Positions 36,414 through 45,234 of a stretch of DNA of 64,000 nucleotides are shown here, piece after piece. The stretch covers positions 310,001-374,000 of the forward strand of contig OZ245336.1 of NCBI GenBank assembly GCA_965226095.1, given 5' to 3'. A program made the position numbers and the translations under genes. A model generated the notes under the pieces. It worked only from the letters and a program-made list of their open reading frames with translations, made no database searches and was not told where the DNA came from. The stretch comes from JANQSP01 sp965226095. Its GTDB lineage: Bacteria > Bdellovibrionota > Bdellovibrionia > Bdellovibrionales > UBA1609. How positions within the stretch are numbered: position 1 is the stretch's first letter; each line of letters opens with the position of its first letter.

Positions 36414-37581
36414 GTTGTTTTTCCTTCTTTTTTAAACATTTTCTAGGTAAAAAAACAGAAAATTTTGTTGTGTCCAGGCAGGATGACACTTGCGTGGAAG
36501 TTAACATCATTTGTACTGGAGCTTTCTCTAGAAATTGTAACAAATTTAATAACAAATGTTTATCTATTTCTGAAAAAACATCGTCCAAAAGAAGCAATGC
36601 TGATTTATTTTGCTTTTCCTTTAGCCATTGAATTTGAGCTAGTTTTAAGGCCAAAAGGAGGCCCCTTTCCTGCCCTTGAGAGCTGAAATAGCGAGCCTGT
36701 TTTCTCTTAAAAAAGAGTTTGAAATCATCTCTATGAGGACCATAAAGACAAGTGCCCCTTTCCATCTCTAAAGCTAGTCTTTCTTCTAGTTTTTTTCGGA
36801 ATTTTTGATGAAAATTCACCTTTGATTCTTTATTATCCTTCTCATTTAACAAATCTGCGTCTATAAAAATTTTCTCCTGATCAATGCCTTTTACAAAATA
36901 TTCCAGATTTGTCTCTTTCAAGGCATCCTCAGGAAACAGAACACTGCTTATTGGCAACAAAAACTGCTTTATTTCATTCAACCACGTCCGTCTAGCCACC
37001 ACTAAATCAGAGGCTTTTTGAGTAAATATTTCATTTAAACTCATTAAGGTATCACTAGCTTTTTTCCTTGGAATTTGTGCTTTTTTTACTTGACTTAAAA
37101 AATGTTTTTTTGTTTGAAAATATTTTTGAAGCTTTTAACCACCTTGGATTTTCCGGTCTGAACTAAACAAAGATCCAACCAATCCCGTCTTTGTTGTGCT
37201 GATCCTTTTAAAAAAGTTAAGCTTTCCGGACTAAACAGCACTAGGGGCCACTTGGAAGAAATAAAAAAAGCATTACTTTTTATTATTATTAACAAAAATC
37301 TGCTTTCTTCCAGTAAGAGGGCTTAAGATAAGTTGAAGGATATCTGTTTTACCTTCTTGACAAATTTGTGCGGAAAGGAAGGCCTCCTCTTTCTGATTGT
37401 TCACTAAGCTTTCCGGCAAACACACTCTAAAAGATCGTATCCAGAATAATAATGTCAGTGCTTCTAAAAGATTGGTCTTACCTTTTCCATTATCTCCAAC
37501 AATAAGGGAACGAGAAGCCGGAGAAAAAATAAAATCACTGTAATTTCTAAAATTCTTTAAGGTAACTTTTTCCAGGACCAT
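36379..37581 (-). pseudogene. recF: recF, interrupted by two compensating frameshifts
   Basis: RecF loads RecA at gaps during repair and fork restart. All conserved parts are present but in two frames. Frame one, 37581 to about 37280: LKNFRNY and the Walker A GDNGKGKTNLLEAL. Frame two, about 37280 to 37100: LVLFSPESLTFLKGSAQQRRDWLD and FKQKN. Frame one again, about 37100 to 36379: LYGPHRDDF, the signature SSQGQERGLLLALKLAQ, and Walker B LLLLDDVFSE. One extra base in an A5 run (minus strand) and one missing base in the A7-C-A-T6 stretch would explain it. It could be a pseudogene, polymerase slippage, or sequencing error. The start overlaps the dnaN stop (TAATG). Confidence 0.85.
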
Positions 37582-38705
37582 TAAATTTTCATAGGCATGA
37601 TTACAGCCAATCCCAAATCCTTCTCATCTGTTCTAATTAAAACCGGTTTATCTTTACCGTTAAATTCCATAAAAACATCTTCCTTCTTTATTGTAGCTAA
37701 GGCTTCTAACAGATAACGAGCATTAAAACGCACTTTAAGATCTTTTCCTTTCTTTGCCAAACATTCTACTTCATCTTTAGCAGAACCCATATCAGGATGT
37801 TCCGCCTCCATTTGTACAAGTTTGTTTTTAATTTGAAAAGTAACTCCCTTAAAACGACTATTGGAAAGTAAGGCCACTCTTCTAAGAGTTTGAATAAAAT
37901 TTTCCGCATTTACTTTTACCTTTACAGAATGTTCTTTTGGAATAAGAAGTTGATAATCCGGATAAATACCCTCTACAAGTTTAGCACTCAAAACAGTTTC
38001 TCCAATACACAATAAAACGCGAGATTTTTCTACAGATATATTCACTTCTTCTTTTTCCGAATACGAAAGTAGTTTGCGCACTTCCTGAACACCTTTTTTA
38101 GAAATAATCACTCCACCCTCTAAGAATTGTTTGTCACAAGGATATTCCATTAAACCTAATCTATGTCCGTCTGTAGCCGTAAAACGAAAAAAAGATTTTC
38201 TTCCTTTTAAAATATTTTCAAAGAACACTCCGGTCAAATGGTACCTGGTTTCATCCATAGAAGCACAATATAAGGTTCTCTCAATCATTTCTTTCAAACT
38301 ATCTTTTTTAATTTTAAAATGATTCTTCATTTGAAACGGAGGAAACTCAGGAAAATCTTTTACATTTAGACCTAATAGATGAAAAATAGAAGCCCCTTGG
38401 CTAAGACGAAGTTTTTTTCCTTGGGAATCTGCACTTAATTCAATTTCTCCTTGTGGTAATTCTTTTAAAATATCAAAAAGATTTTGAGCATCTACCACCA
38501 CAAGACCCCCATCTTTCACTTTAGCTGTAATTTGGCTCTGTAAGCTATTGTCCTGATCGGTAGCTCGTATAAGTATATGGTTTGATTTTGCCTCTAGTAA
38601 CACTTTGGACAAAATAGGTATGATATTGCGCTTTTCTATTAATGAATGTGCCTGGGAGATTAGAAAGAAAAAATCATCCCGTTTCACTTTTATATTTAAA
38701 GCCAC
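37581..38705 (-). CDS. dnaN: DNA polymerase III beta subunit (sliding clamp)
   Basis: Ring-shaped clamp that tethers DNA polymerase III and many repair enzymes to DNA. Three clamp domains fit the 374 residues; recognisable are FDILKELPQGEIELSADSQGKKLRLSQG in domain 1, FTATDGHRLGLMEYPC in domain 2, and the C-terminal VLIRTDEKDLGLAVIMPMKI with the usual pocket-forming end (VIMPM). Second gene of the dnaA-dnaN-recF-gyrBA cluster, separated from dnaA by a 162-base gap that looks like the origin. Confidence 0.96.
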   Translation of the reverse strand: MALNIKVKRDDFFFLISQAHSLIEKRNIIPILSKVLLEAKSNHILIRATDQDNSLQSQITAKVKDGGLVVVDAQNLFDILKELPQGEIELSADSQGKKLRLSQGASIFHLLGLNVKDFPEFPPFQMKNHFKIKKDSLKEMIERTLYCASMDETRYHLTGVFFENILKGRKSFFRFTATDGHRLGLMEYPCDKQFLEGGVIISKKGVQEVRKLLSYSEKEEVNISVEKSRVLLCIGETVLSAKLVEGIYPDYQLLIPKEHSVKVKVNAENFIQTLRRVALLSNSRFKGVTFQIKNKLVQMEAEHPDMGSAKDEVECLAKKGKDLKVRFNARYLLEALATIKKEDVFMEFNGKDKPVLIRTDEKDLGLAVIMPMKI

Positions 38706-38718
38706 TGTGAAATCCTCC

Positions 38719-38876
38719 GTATACTATAATAATATTTATTTAATCGTAGTAGTATACTAGTTAATATCAAAAAATAGGAGGATAAGCACTCCATTTTATT
38801 AAAAAAAACCTGTGAATAAAAATGTGAATAAAGAGTGTGAATAAGATGTGAGTGGAATCTTATATTTTTATTCACA
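38719..38876. other. likely replication origin (oriC) in the dnaA-dnaN gap
   Basis: Three DnaA boxes of sequence TTATTCACA lie on the minus strand at 38811-38819, 38823-38831 and 38836-38844, spaced 12-13 bases; a fourth in the opposite sense at 38868-38876 is formed by the last codons of dnaA. Beyond them is an AT-rich stretch (38727-38745) flanked by GTATACTA (38719-38726) and its complement (38750-38757), next to GTAGTAGTA, which in orientation resembles the DnaA-trio loading motif, though about 50 bases from the boxes rather than about ten. Genes on both sides point away, and base skew appears to change here (C-richer plus strand on the left, G-richer on the right, judged by eye). Confidence 0.75.
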
Positions 38877-40343
38877 TTTTTTCACTCTGGTATGGATATT
38901 CTGTTGAATCTGTTGAAAAGCAGATTTAAAGGAGTTGTCAGAGGATAATAAAGGCAGATTTTTTTGTAATGCTTTTAACACAGTACTGTGATCCCGGCCC
39001 CCAAAAAATCTTCCAATTGTTGAAAGGGAAATATGGAAATCTTGTCTGGCAATATGCATGGCTATATTGCGAGCTGAAATAAGTTTTATGTTTCTATTTC
39101 TGGAAGATAAATCTGGCCCATTCTTCAGATTAAAAAAAGAGCAAACTTCTTCTTGAATTATCGTTAGAATCTCCCTGGTTTTTGAAGAGGTCTCAGTAAA
39201 GTTTTTTTTATATTTTTGATTGGTTGTGGAGGATTTTTTTTCATATGAAGTAAATGGAAATAAATTTTCCAAGAGCTCTAAAGAAGGTGAAGTTTTTTGT
39301 AATTCACAAAACATTTTAATTTTATTAAGACAACCCTCCAGCTCTCTAATAGAATCAGTGGGAATTTTAAGTATATAAGATAAAAGCTCTTCACCAAGAG
39401 AGAGCTTCAAGGCAAGAGTTTTGTTTTTCAGAATAGCTAACTTGGTTTCTGGATCCGGGTATTGAATATCTGCAACAACACCACCACCAAACCGCGTTTT
39501 TATTCGCGTTTTTAGCCCTTTTATATTTTTTGGAGCGGCATCACTGGCTAAGACAATCTGACAATGTCCTTGGATTAAAGCTTCAAAAGTATGAAAAAAC
39601 TCCTCCTGAGTGCTTTCCCCGCGACCTAAAATTTGGATATCATCCAATAAGAGAATATCAATATTTTGTCGATATTTTTGTCTGAATTTGTCCATTTCAT
39701 TTTTTCTTATATGTAGAATACATTCATTGAAGAAGCGTTCAGCAGAGAGATATCGGACAGTTAAATGAGGGTGTTTTTTTTCCACTTGAAGTCCAATAGC
39801 ATGTAAAAGATGTGTCTTACCAAGGCCACTGCTTCCATAAATAAAAAAGGGGTTGGAGTGATTGCTTGCAGGGTTTACAGCGATACTTTTAGCCACAGCA
39901 AGAGCAAAACAATTGGAGGATCCTTGAATGAAAGAAGAGAAATTCCAAGCTTTTATAAATGAATTAGGCGACTTTTTAGGGTATTTTGGGAAAATAAGCT
40001 TTTGTAAGTTTTGAGGGTTTGGTTTATTTATTTTTGTTAAATTTAAGAGATTTGGATGTTTTTTTATAAAGTCTTTGTCAAAGGAGATGATTTTAATAGA
40101 CTGATAGTCTTCCTCTTTGGTAAGTAGCTTTTGGCCCTTCATCTGCTCTATTATTTTAGGTAAATAATCATGAAGGATATTCTGATGAAAGAGAGAAGGA
40201 ACTTTTAGAGTGAAAGACTTTTTTCCATTTGATAGATGGCTTTCCAGCTGAACCTGTGAAGCTACAGATTGAAAAATATGGGAGTTTTGATCAGGATTTT
40301 CGATGTTTTTTCTAATGAAATCCCATAATTTCTGTTCTAGCAC
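38868..40343 (-). CDS. dnaA: chromosomal replication initiator protein DnaA
   Basis: Binds DnaA boxes and melts the origin. The 491 residues have the N-terminal helical domain I (LEQKLWDFIRKNI), a linker, the AAA+ domain with YGSSGLGKTH (Walker A, near residue 170) and DILLLDDIQ (Walker B), and the domain IV DNA-binding helix with GRFFGGRDHSTVLKAL near residue 450. The arginine-finger region reads LKTRIKTRFGGGVV, slightly unlike the common SRF-WGL form. The final codons create a DnaA box. Confidence 0.97.
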   Translation of the reverse strand: MLEQKLWDFIRKNIENPDQNSHIFQSVASQVQLESHLSNGKKSFTLKVPSLFHQNILHDYLPKIIEQMKGQKLLTKEEDYQSIKIISFDKDFIKKHPNLLNLTKINKPNPQNLQKLIFPKYPKKSPNSFIKAWNFSSFIQGSSNCFALAVAKSIAVNPASNHSNPFFIYGSSGLGKTHLLHAIGLQVEKKHPHLTVRYLSAERFFNECILHIRKNEMDKFRQKYRQNIDILLLDDIQILGRGESTQEEFFHTFEALIQGHCQIVLASDAAPKNIKGLKTRIKTRFGGGVVADIQYPDPETKLAILKNKTLALKLSLGEELLSYILKIPTDSIRELEGCLNKIKMFCELQKTSPSLELLENLFPFTSYEKKSSTTNQKYKKNFTETSSKTREILTIIQEEVCSFFNLKNGPDLSSRNRNIKLISARNIAMHIARQDFHISLSTIGRFFGGRDHSTVLKALQKNLPLLSSDNSFKSAFQQIQQNIHTRVKKCE

Positions 40344-40435
40344 AGAACCCCCAAGTTCCTAAAATAGAAGCCCTTTGTTTGTGTTAATGCGAAGATGTGA
40401 GGCAAAGAGATTATGTGTGTAGCACACTCCTCTTC

Positions 40436-40466
40436 TTGACGGGAAGAGGAATTCTGTGCTTTTATA
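40436..40466 (+). promoter_or_regulatory. possible rpmH promoter
   Basis: TTGACG (40436-40441) and TTTATA (40461-40466) are spaced 19 bases and lie 36-66 bases before rpmH, in the 158-base divergent gap with dnaA. The spacing is longer than ideal. No DnaA boxes were seen in this gap. Confidence 0.4.
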
Positions 40467-40501
40467 GTGCGTCAAATATATTTTTACAGGATAAGTGAAA
40501 G

Positions 40502-40651
40502 ATGAAAAGAACATACCAACCCAGCCGAAAAAAAAGAAGTAATTCTCATGGGTTTAGAGCCAGAATGGCTGACAAAAGTGGTAGAGAAGTATTGAGTCGT
40601 AGAAGGCGGAAAGGCAGAAAAAGTCTTTGTGTAAGCATTGGTGGAAAATAA
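40502..40651 (+). CDS. rpmH: 50S ribosomal protein L34
   Basis: Small basic protein of the large ribosomal subunit. The 49 residues begin MKRTYQPSRKKRSNSHGFRA and contain the family core RMADKSGREVLSRRRRKGRK, then a short tail (SLCVSIGGK). The common form ends shortly after KGR-x-x-L, so the tail is only a little longer. It is the standard first gene of rpmH-rnpA-yidD-yidC, directly opposite dnaA. Confidence 0.96.
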   Translation: MKRTYQPSRKKRSNSHGFRARMADKSGREVLSRRRRKGRKSLCVSIGGK

Positions 40652-40677
40652 CAAGCTGAATATAATAGGCAAAGAAA

Positions 40678-41022
40678 TTGGTACGCAGCAATAGAATTTA
40701 TACTCTAAATAAAAAGAAGGATTTTGAGAAACTTAAAACACAAGGCCAAAAATTAAAGCAAAAGTTTTTTTTTATCGTCTATAGAAGTAATCAACTTTCT
40801 TATTCCCGTGTAGCCTGGGTTTTTCCTCGTTGGATAGGAAAAGCGGTGCTTAGAAATCGTTTTAAAAGATGGGGACGAGAAGTTTTAAGAAGTATTCAAT
40901 ATCCAGAAGGTCAGGATCTGTTAATAGGTTTTGAAAAAAGAGAAAAAGGTTTTTATAAAACAATGAAATATAAAATATTTTGTCATACTTTTAAAAAAGT
41001 TCTTCAATGTATACCTTTTTGA
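40678..41022 (+). CDS. rnpA: ribonuclease P protein component
   Basis: Protein cofactor that helps RNase P RNA cut the 5' leader from pre-tRNAs. 114 residues with the RNR motif in VLRNRFKRWGREVLR near residue 60 and the opening RIYTLNKKKDFEKL. The start is a TTG at 40678; no in-frame ATG lies before the conserved part, so a non-ATG start is needed. The 3' end overlaps yidD by 16 bases, the usual arrangement. Confidence 0.92.
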   Translation: MVRSNRIYTLNKKKDFEKLKTQGQKLKQKFFFIVYRSNQLSYSRVAWVFPRWIGKAVLRNRFKRWGREVLRSIQYPEGQDLLIGFEKREKGFYKTMKYKIFCHTFKKVLQCIPF

Positions 41023-41270
41023 AAAAGAAGATAGTTTTTCTTCTTTTATTTTTATTGCATCTGTATCGTACTTTTCTATCTCCGCATCTTGGAGGGGCTT
41101 GTCGCTTTTCCCCTTCCTGTTCCAGTTATGCTGAGAGGCTTTTATACTCTTCGAGACAATCCCTCCTACAGACTATTTGGTTAATTTTAAAACGTTTAAG
41201 TAAATGTCACTTTTTTGGTCCTTTTGGTTTTGATGAGCCAAGCTTGGAAAAACAAAGTTTAAAAAAGTAG
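41007..41270 (+). CDS. yidD: membrane protein insertion efficiency factor YidD
   Basis: Small membrane-associated protein that assists YidC-dependent insertion. The 87 residues have a hydrophobic N-terminus, then the invariant LSPHLGGACRFSPSCSSYAERLL and the KCHFFGPFGFDEP region. Located between rnpA and yidC as in most bacteria. Confidence 0.94.
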   Translation: MYTFLKKKIVFLLLFLLHLYRTFLSPHLGGACRFSPSCSSYAERLLYSSRQSLLQTIWLILKRLSKCHFFGPFGFDEPSLEKQSLKK

Positions 41271-41295
41271 TTTTAAATATTAAAATTGGAAAATT

Positions 41296-43038
41296 ATGAA
41301 AGAAAAAAATCACTTTATGGATAAAAATACCTTAATAGCAGTGGGTTTAATTTTTATAGCCTGGTTTAGCTGGGATGCTTATATGAGGAAAAACTATCCT
41401 TCCCCTTCTTCTGTTCCTCTAGCTGTTGAAGAGAAAAAAGAACAAGCTGAAAAAACAGATTCCTTAAGCCAAAAACCTTCTAATTTAGCAAAAAAGAAAA
41501 AAAATACTTCTAAAATAAAACAAAACCCTGAACAGGTTTTTTCTTTTGAAAGCCCTGAGTTAACACTTCTTTTATCTTCTAAAGGAATGGGTTTTAAAAA
41601 GATTGTTTTGAATAAAATCAGAGATCGTCAAAATCAAAAGATAAAGTTTTTTGATTTAAAAGATTTAAGTTTAGAGAATGTAGAAGAAAATGAAAAAAGC
41701 GCTTCAAAAATCTTTTTAAGAAAAAGGTTGCCGTTTGAAACTTATATAAGCAGTGATGAAAAAGCATTGGATTTTCAGATTAAACAAATATCTGACAAAA
41801 TTTGGGAAGGGAAGGCCCTTTTAAAAGAGGGCGTTTCTGTTACAAAAACTCTTGAAATACTGCCAGAGCAATTCACTGTTAAAACAAAAGTTATTTTATC
41901 TGGCAAACTCAGAGAAGGAATGTTTGTAAAAACTTTTTTAATTCAACTAGATAAGGAATTAAAGAAAACTAATAGTTTATTTGCTATGTTTGTTTTACCG
42001 GATTTGTTATCTTTATTTGTTTCTTCAAAAACCGGCATTCATCAAAAGCCTTTCCCTCCTTTGGAAGATGAACAGGAAACACTTGAATTTGTATCTGAGG
42101 TTCCTCGTAACGGCGTAAGAGCGGCGGCTGTGGGATCAAAGTATTTTGGCCAAGCTATTTTAGATAAATCCTCTGTTCAGCCTGAGTTTACGATGCACTC
42201 TCTTTCCAAAAAATGGATAGGAGTTTTAAAACACACTGTTCTCAGTGTAGATCAGGATTTTGTTTTATCTTATCAAACTTTCATGGGGCCTAAAATTTTA
42301 CGACTTTTAAAAGAGAAATCTCCAGAGTTGGTAGAGTGGGTGGATTTTGGATTTTTTGGAATTCTTTCTCGTTTTATTTTGGAAATTTTAAGTTTTTTTC
42401 ACTCACTTGTTGGTAATTGGGGTGTGTCTATTATTTTATTGACATTACTGGTGAGACTTTTACTTTTACCACTTGTGCTTTCTTCGCATCGTTCAATGGC
42501 GGTGATGAAAAAAATACAACCAGAATTACAAAAGATTAAAGAAAAATTTAAAAAAGATCCTCAAAGAATGAATCAGGAAGTTATGGCTTTAATGAAAACT
42601 CATCGAGCTAATCCTTTGGGAGGTTGTTTACCCATGCTTTTACAAATTCCAATATTTTGGGCACTTTGGAGAGCTTTGTCTAACAGTTATTCTCTTTATC
42701 AATCTCCTTTTATATTTTGGATACAAGATTTAAGTCATAAAGATCCATTTTATATTTTGCCAGTTTTAATTGGAGTGGCGATGTTTGTACAACAAAAAGT
42801 CTCTCCGGCTATTGGAAATAAAGAAATTGCACGGGCTATGCAAATTTTACCTATTTTTATGGTGCTTATTATGATAAGTCTTCCTAGTGGATTAACGCTT
42901 TATGTGTTGATTAGCTCTGCGTTTGGTTTACTTCAACAGGTATATTTGAATAAAGAACAGGCTCTCTTAGGCGGCGCCAGTGTCAGTGAAAAGAAACCTG
43001 AAACTAAACAGATAGATAATGAAAGTAAAATAAAATAA
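41296..43038 (+). CDS. yidC: membrane protein insertase YidC
   Basis: Inserts and folds inner-membrane proteins, including subunit c of ATP synthase. 580 residues: an N-terminal helix (LIAVGLIFIAWFSWDAYM), a Lys-rich linker, the large periplasmic domain typical of Gram-negative YidC (about residues 80-340), and the C-terminal five-helix core with LLVRLLLLPLVLSSHRSMAVMKKIQPELQKIKEKFK near residue 400 and GGCLPMLLQIPIFWALWRAL. The hydrophilic-groove Arg lies in the LLVRLLLLP segment. Confidence 0.96.
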   Translation: MKEKNHFMDKNTLIAVGLIFIAWFSWDAYMRKNYPSPSSVPLAVEEKKEQAEKTDSLSQKPSNLAKKKKNTSKIKQNPEQVFSFESPELTLLLSSKGMGFKKIVLNKIRDRQNQKIKFFDLKDLSLENVEENEKSASKIFLRKRLPFETYISSDEKALDFQIKQISDKIWEGKALLKEGVSVTKTLEILPEQFTVKTKVILSGKLREGMFVKTFLIQLDKELKKTNSLFAMFVLPDLLSLFVSSKTGIHQKPFPPLEDEQETLEFVSEVPRNGVRAAAVGSKYFGQAILDKSSVQPEFTMHSLSKKWIGVLKHTVLSVDQDFVLSYQTFMGPKILRLLKEKSPELVEWVDFGFFGILSRFILEILSFFHSLVGNWGVSIILLTLLVRLLLLPLVLSSHRSMAVMKKIQPELQKIKEKFKKDPQRMNQEVMALMKTHRANPLGGCLPMLLQIPIFWALWRALSNSYSLYQSPFIFWIQDLSHKDPFYILPVLIGVAMFVQQKVSPAIGNKEIARAMQILPIFMVLIMISLPSGLTLYVLISSAFGLLQQVYLNKEQALLGGASVSEKKPETKQIDNESKIK

Positions 43039-43052
43039 CAAAGGAAAGGGCA

Positions 43053-43574
43053 ATGTTTAAAAATCTTTTTAAAGAAAAAGAAATATCACCAAAAGATTTA
43101 GTGGGAAAACTATTACAGGAACTTTTGGAACGAGGAGATTTTCAACTTTCCTTTTCCATTGATCAAAAAGATCAGGAGATTTTCATTAATATTTTTGGAG
43201 AAGATGAAGGTTTATTAAAAACAAAAGAGGGTCGTTTATTATTGGCTCTTCAAACCTATTTTAGTAGAGTGGTGCAAGCTCATTATCAGGAGGAGGAGTT
43301 TTTTGTTCGAGTAGATTCTGAGAATTACTTTGATGAAAGAGATGAAAGATTACTCGATTTAGCGGAAAAGCTTAAGGAAAAAGCTATTGCTACAGGCAGA
43401 TCTGTGTACTTAAGAAAAGCATTACCTCCTTTTCAGCGTCGAAAAGTACATCAATTGTTAAATAAAGATAATCAGGTGAAAACTATCTCAGAAGGAGATG
43501 GATTTTATAAAAACATTCGCATCGTTCCTTCTTCTTTAAAAGATTCAAAATCTTTTCCGGAAGGTAATTATTAA
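43053..43574 (+). CDS. khpB: RNA-binding protein KhpB (Jag), lacking Jag-N domain
   Basis: Binds RNA and in other bacteria affects cell elongation. The 173 residues contain a KH-like domain (about residues 15-105) and a C-terminal R3H domain with LPPFQRRKVHQLLNKDNQVKTISEGDG (about residues 125-151), the hallmark of the family. The N-terminal Jag-N domain of Firmicutes homologues is not present. Sits between yidC and mnmE as usual. Confidence 0.9.
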   Translation: MFKNLFKEKEISPKDLVGKLLQELLERGDFQLSFSIDQKDQEIFINIFGEDEGLLKTKEGRLLLALQTYFSRVVQAHYQEEEFFVRVDSENYFDERDERLLDLAEKLKEKAIATGRSVYLRKALPPFQRRKVHQLLNKDNQVKTISEGDGFYKNIRIVPSSLKDSKSFPEGNY

Positions 43575-43575
43575 A

Positions 43576-45018
43576 ATGAGGACTCTTTGTCCTCGTCCTC
43601 AGGATGAAGACACAATTTGTGCTTTAGCCACCCCGCCTGGTCAGGGAGCTCTAGCTCTTATTCGTGTTAGCGGGAAACAGGCTTTTACAGTAACCCGAAA
43701 ATTATGCCCCTTTTTGCCAAAGCCAAAGGATATCATTTCTCACCGTATTTATTTTGGGATTTTGTTTTCCTTAGATAAAAAAGATCCTGTGGACGAGGTT
43801 TTAACCTCCTGTTTTGTTAATGGAAAATCTTTTACAGGAGAGGAAAGTACGGAAATTTCCTGTCATGGCGGAAAATTTATAGCAAAAGAAATTTTAGATA
43901 ATCTTGTTTCTGCTGGTGCTCGTTTGGCGGAACGAGGGGAATTTAGTTACAGAGCTTTTATGAATGGTCGGATCGATCTTATACAAGCAGAAAGTATTTT
44001 ACAGCTGATTGACAGCCGAAGCCCTGTTTCTCATCAGCAGGCCCTTAAAAGTTTAAAAGGAGAAATATCTTCAGAATTAAAAACCCTGGAAAAAGATTTA
44101 TTAAAACTCCTGGCTTTTGTGGAAGCTGGTATTGATTTTTCCGATCAGGATATTTCTTTGGTTTCCATTGAAGAGCAATTGAAACTTTTGGAAAAAATAC
44201 AGGGAAAAACACAACAATGGATTAAAAACTTTCAACAGGGAAAAATTAACCGAGAGGGGTTTTCTGTTTTATTAATGGGGGCGACTAATTCTGGGAAATC
44301 TTCTTTATTTAATTGTTTAATTGGAGAGAGTAGGGCAATTGTTACCTCTCATCCTGGAACGACAAGAGATATATTAGAATCCAGTTTGCTGTTTAATCAA
44401 AGGGAGTTTCGCTTAAAAGATACAGCGGGTTTTAGAGAGAGTTCTGATCCCATAGAGCAATTGGGATTAAAAAAAGTTTTAGAGGAAATAAAATCTTCTC
44501 ATTTATTGTTGTTTTTAGTGGACGGAAATCAGCCTATAAATAAAAAATCTTTCTTGGGCTTGGATCACATAACAAAAGAACAAAAACTTCTCTTAGTTTT
44601 TAGTAAATCAGACTTAACATCTTCTGCGACAGATAGAAAAAAACAGGAAGAGACAGCAGAGATTTTGTTGCAAGAGGTTTTATTAAAACATGGTGCAAAA
44701 ATTGAAGTTTGTCAGAAACCAATATGGATAAGTTCTAAAACCAAAGAAGGAATAGAAACCTTAAAAAATGTTTTCTGTTCAGTTTCAGAAACAGAGGTAG
44801 GAGAGGTTTTTCTCTCTAATTCCAGGCATTTATCAGCTATAGAGCAAATAAAATTTTTTTTAGATAAGGCAGAAATTTTATTAAAGCAAAACAGTTCTCC
44901 GGAGTTTGTTGCCTTTGAAATGCAATCAGCTTTGAAAGCTTTATATGAAATGACGGGTCAGGAATATAATGAACAAGTTGTGGAGCAGATTTTCAAAGAA
45001 TTCTGTCTTGGGAAGTAA
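43576..45018 (+). CDS. mnmE: tRNA modification GTPase MnmE
   Basis: With MnmG, adds the 5-carboxymethylaminomethyl group to wobble uridine. 480 residues: folate-binding N-terminal domain (DTICALATPPGQGALALIRVSG), a helical domain, an inserted G domain with GATNSGKSSLFN (P loop, near residue 235), TSHPGTTRD, DTAGFRE and SKSD, and the C-terminal FCLGK, a conservative form of the FC(I/L/V)GK active end. mnmG lies 1.8 kb downstream instead of adjacent. Confidence 0.96.
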   Translation: MRTLCPRPQDEDTICALATPPGQGALALIRVSGKQAFTVTRKLCPFLPKPKDIISHRIYFGILFSLDKKDPVDEVLTSCFVNGKSFTGEESTEISCHGGKFIAKEILDNLVSAGARLAERGEFSYRAFMNGRIDLIQAESILQLIDSRSPVSHQQALKSLKGEISSELKTLEKDLLKLLAFVEAGIDFSDQDISLVSIEEQLKLLEKIQGKTQQWIKNFQQGKINREGFSVLLMGATNSGKSSLFNCLIGESRAIVTSHPGTTRDILESSLLFNQREFRLKDTAGFRESSDPIEQLGLKKVLEEIKSSHLLLFLVDGNQPINKKSFLGLDHITKEQKLLLVFSKSDLTSSATDRKKQEETAEILLQEVLLKHGAKIEVCQKPIWISSKTKEGIETLKNVFCSVSETEVGEVFLSNSRHLSAIEQIKFFLDKAEILLKQNSSPEFVAFEMQSALKALYEMTGQEYNEQVVEQIFKEFCLGK

Positions 45019-45058
45019 TGATTTTTCTTCGCGTGTTTAATAGCTTGCTGATAAAATA

Positions 45059-45117
45059 GTCATTCCCGCGAAAGCGGAAATCCAGTTTCTGGATTCCTGT
45101 TTGCACAGGAATGACGA
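45059..45117. repeat. dispersed palindromic repeat unit
   Basis: GTCATTCCCGCGAAAGCGGA begins the unit, which continues AATCCAGTTTCTGGATTCCTG and ends CACAGGAATGACG. It has two nested palindromes and complementary ends (GTCATTCC/GGAATGAC). The same type occurs at 27657, 46696 and 61327. Similar elements are known from many proteobacteria. Confidence 0.85.
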
Positions 45118-45176
45118 ACATTTACAGGGATGAAAGTTATTACAATAAGAAAATTATTTTTTATAAAAGATAAAGA

Positions 45177-45208
45177 AAAAAGCCCAAGCTATAGTGACTT
45201 GGGCTTTT
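45177..45208. terminator. bidirectional intrinsic terminator
   Basis: AAAAAGCCCAAG (from 45177) pairs with CTTGGGCTTTT (45198-45208) around a nine-base loop, with Ts after it on the plus strand and As before it, so it can stop transcription from mnmE and from the opposing degraded lipoprotein gene. Confidence 0.8.
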
Positions 45209-45234
45209 AGTTTTAAGTGTTAATAAAAAGTATC

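Noticed and set aside
40344..40501. Second origin in the dnaA-rpmH gap
   Set aside because: No TTATNCACA boxes or AT-rich unwinding stretch seen here; the gap looks like two divergent promoters.
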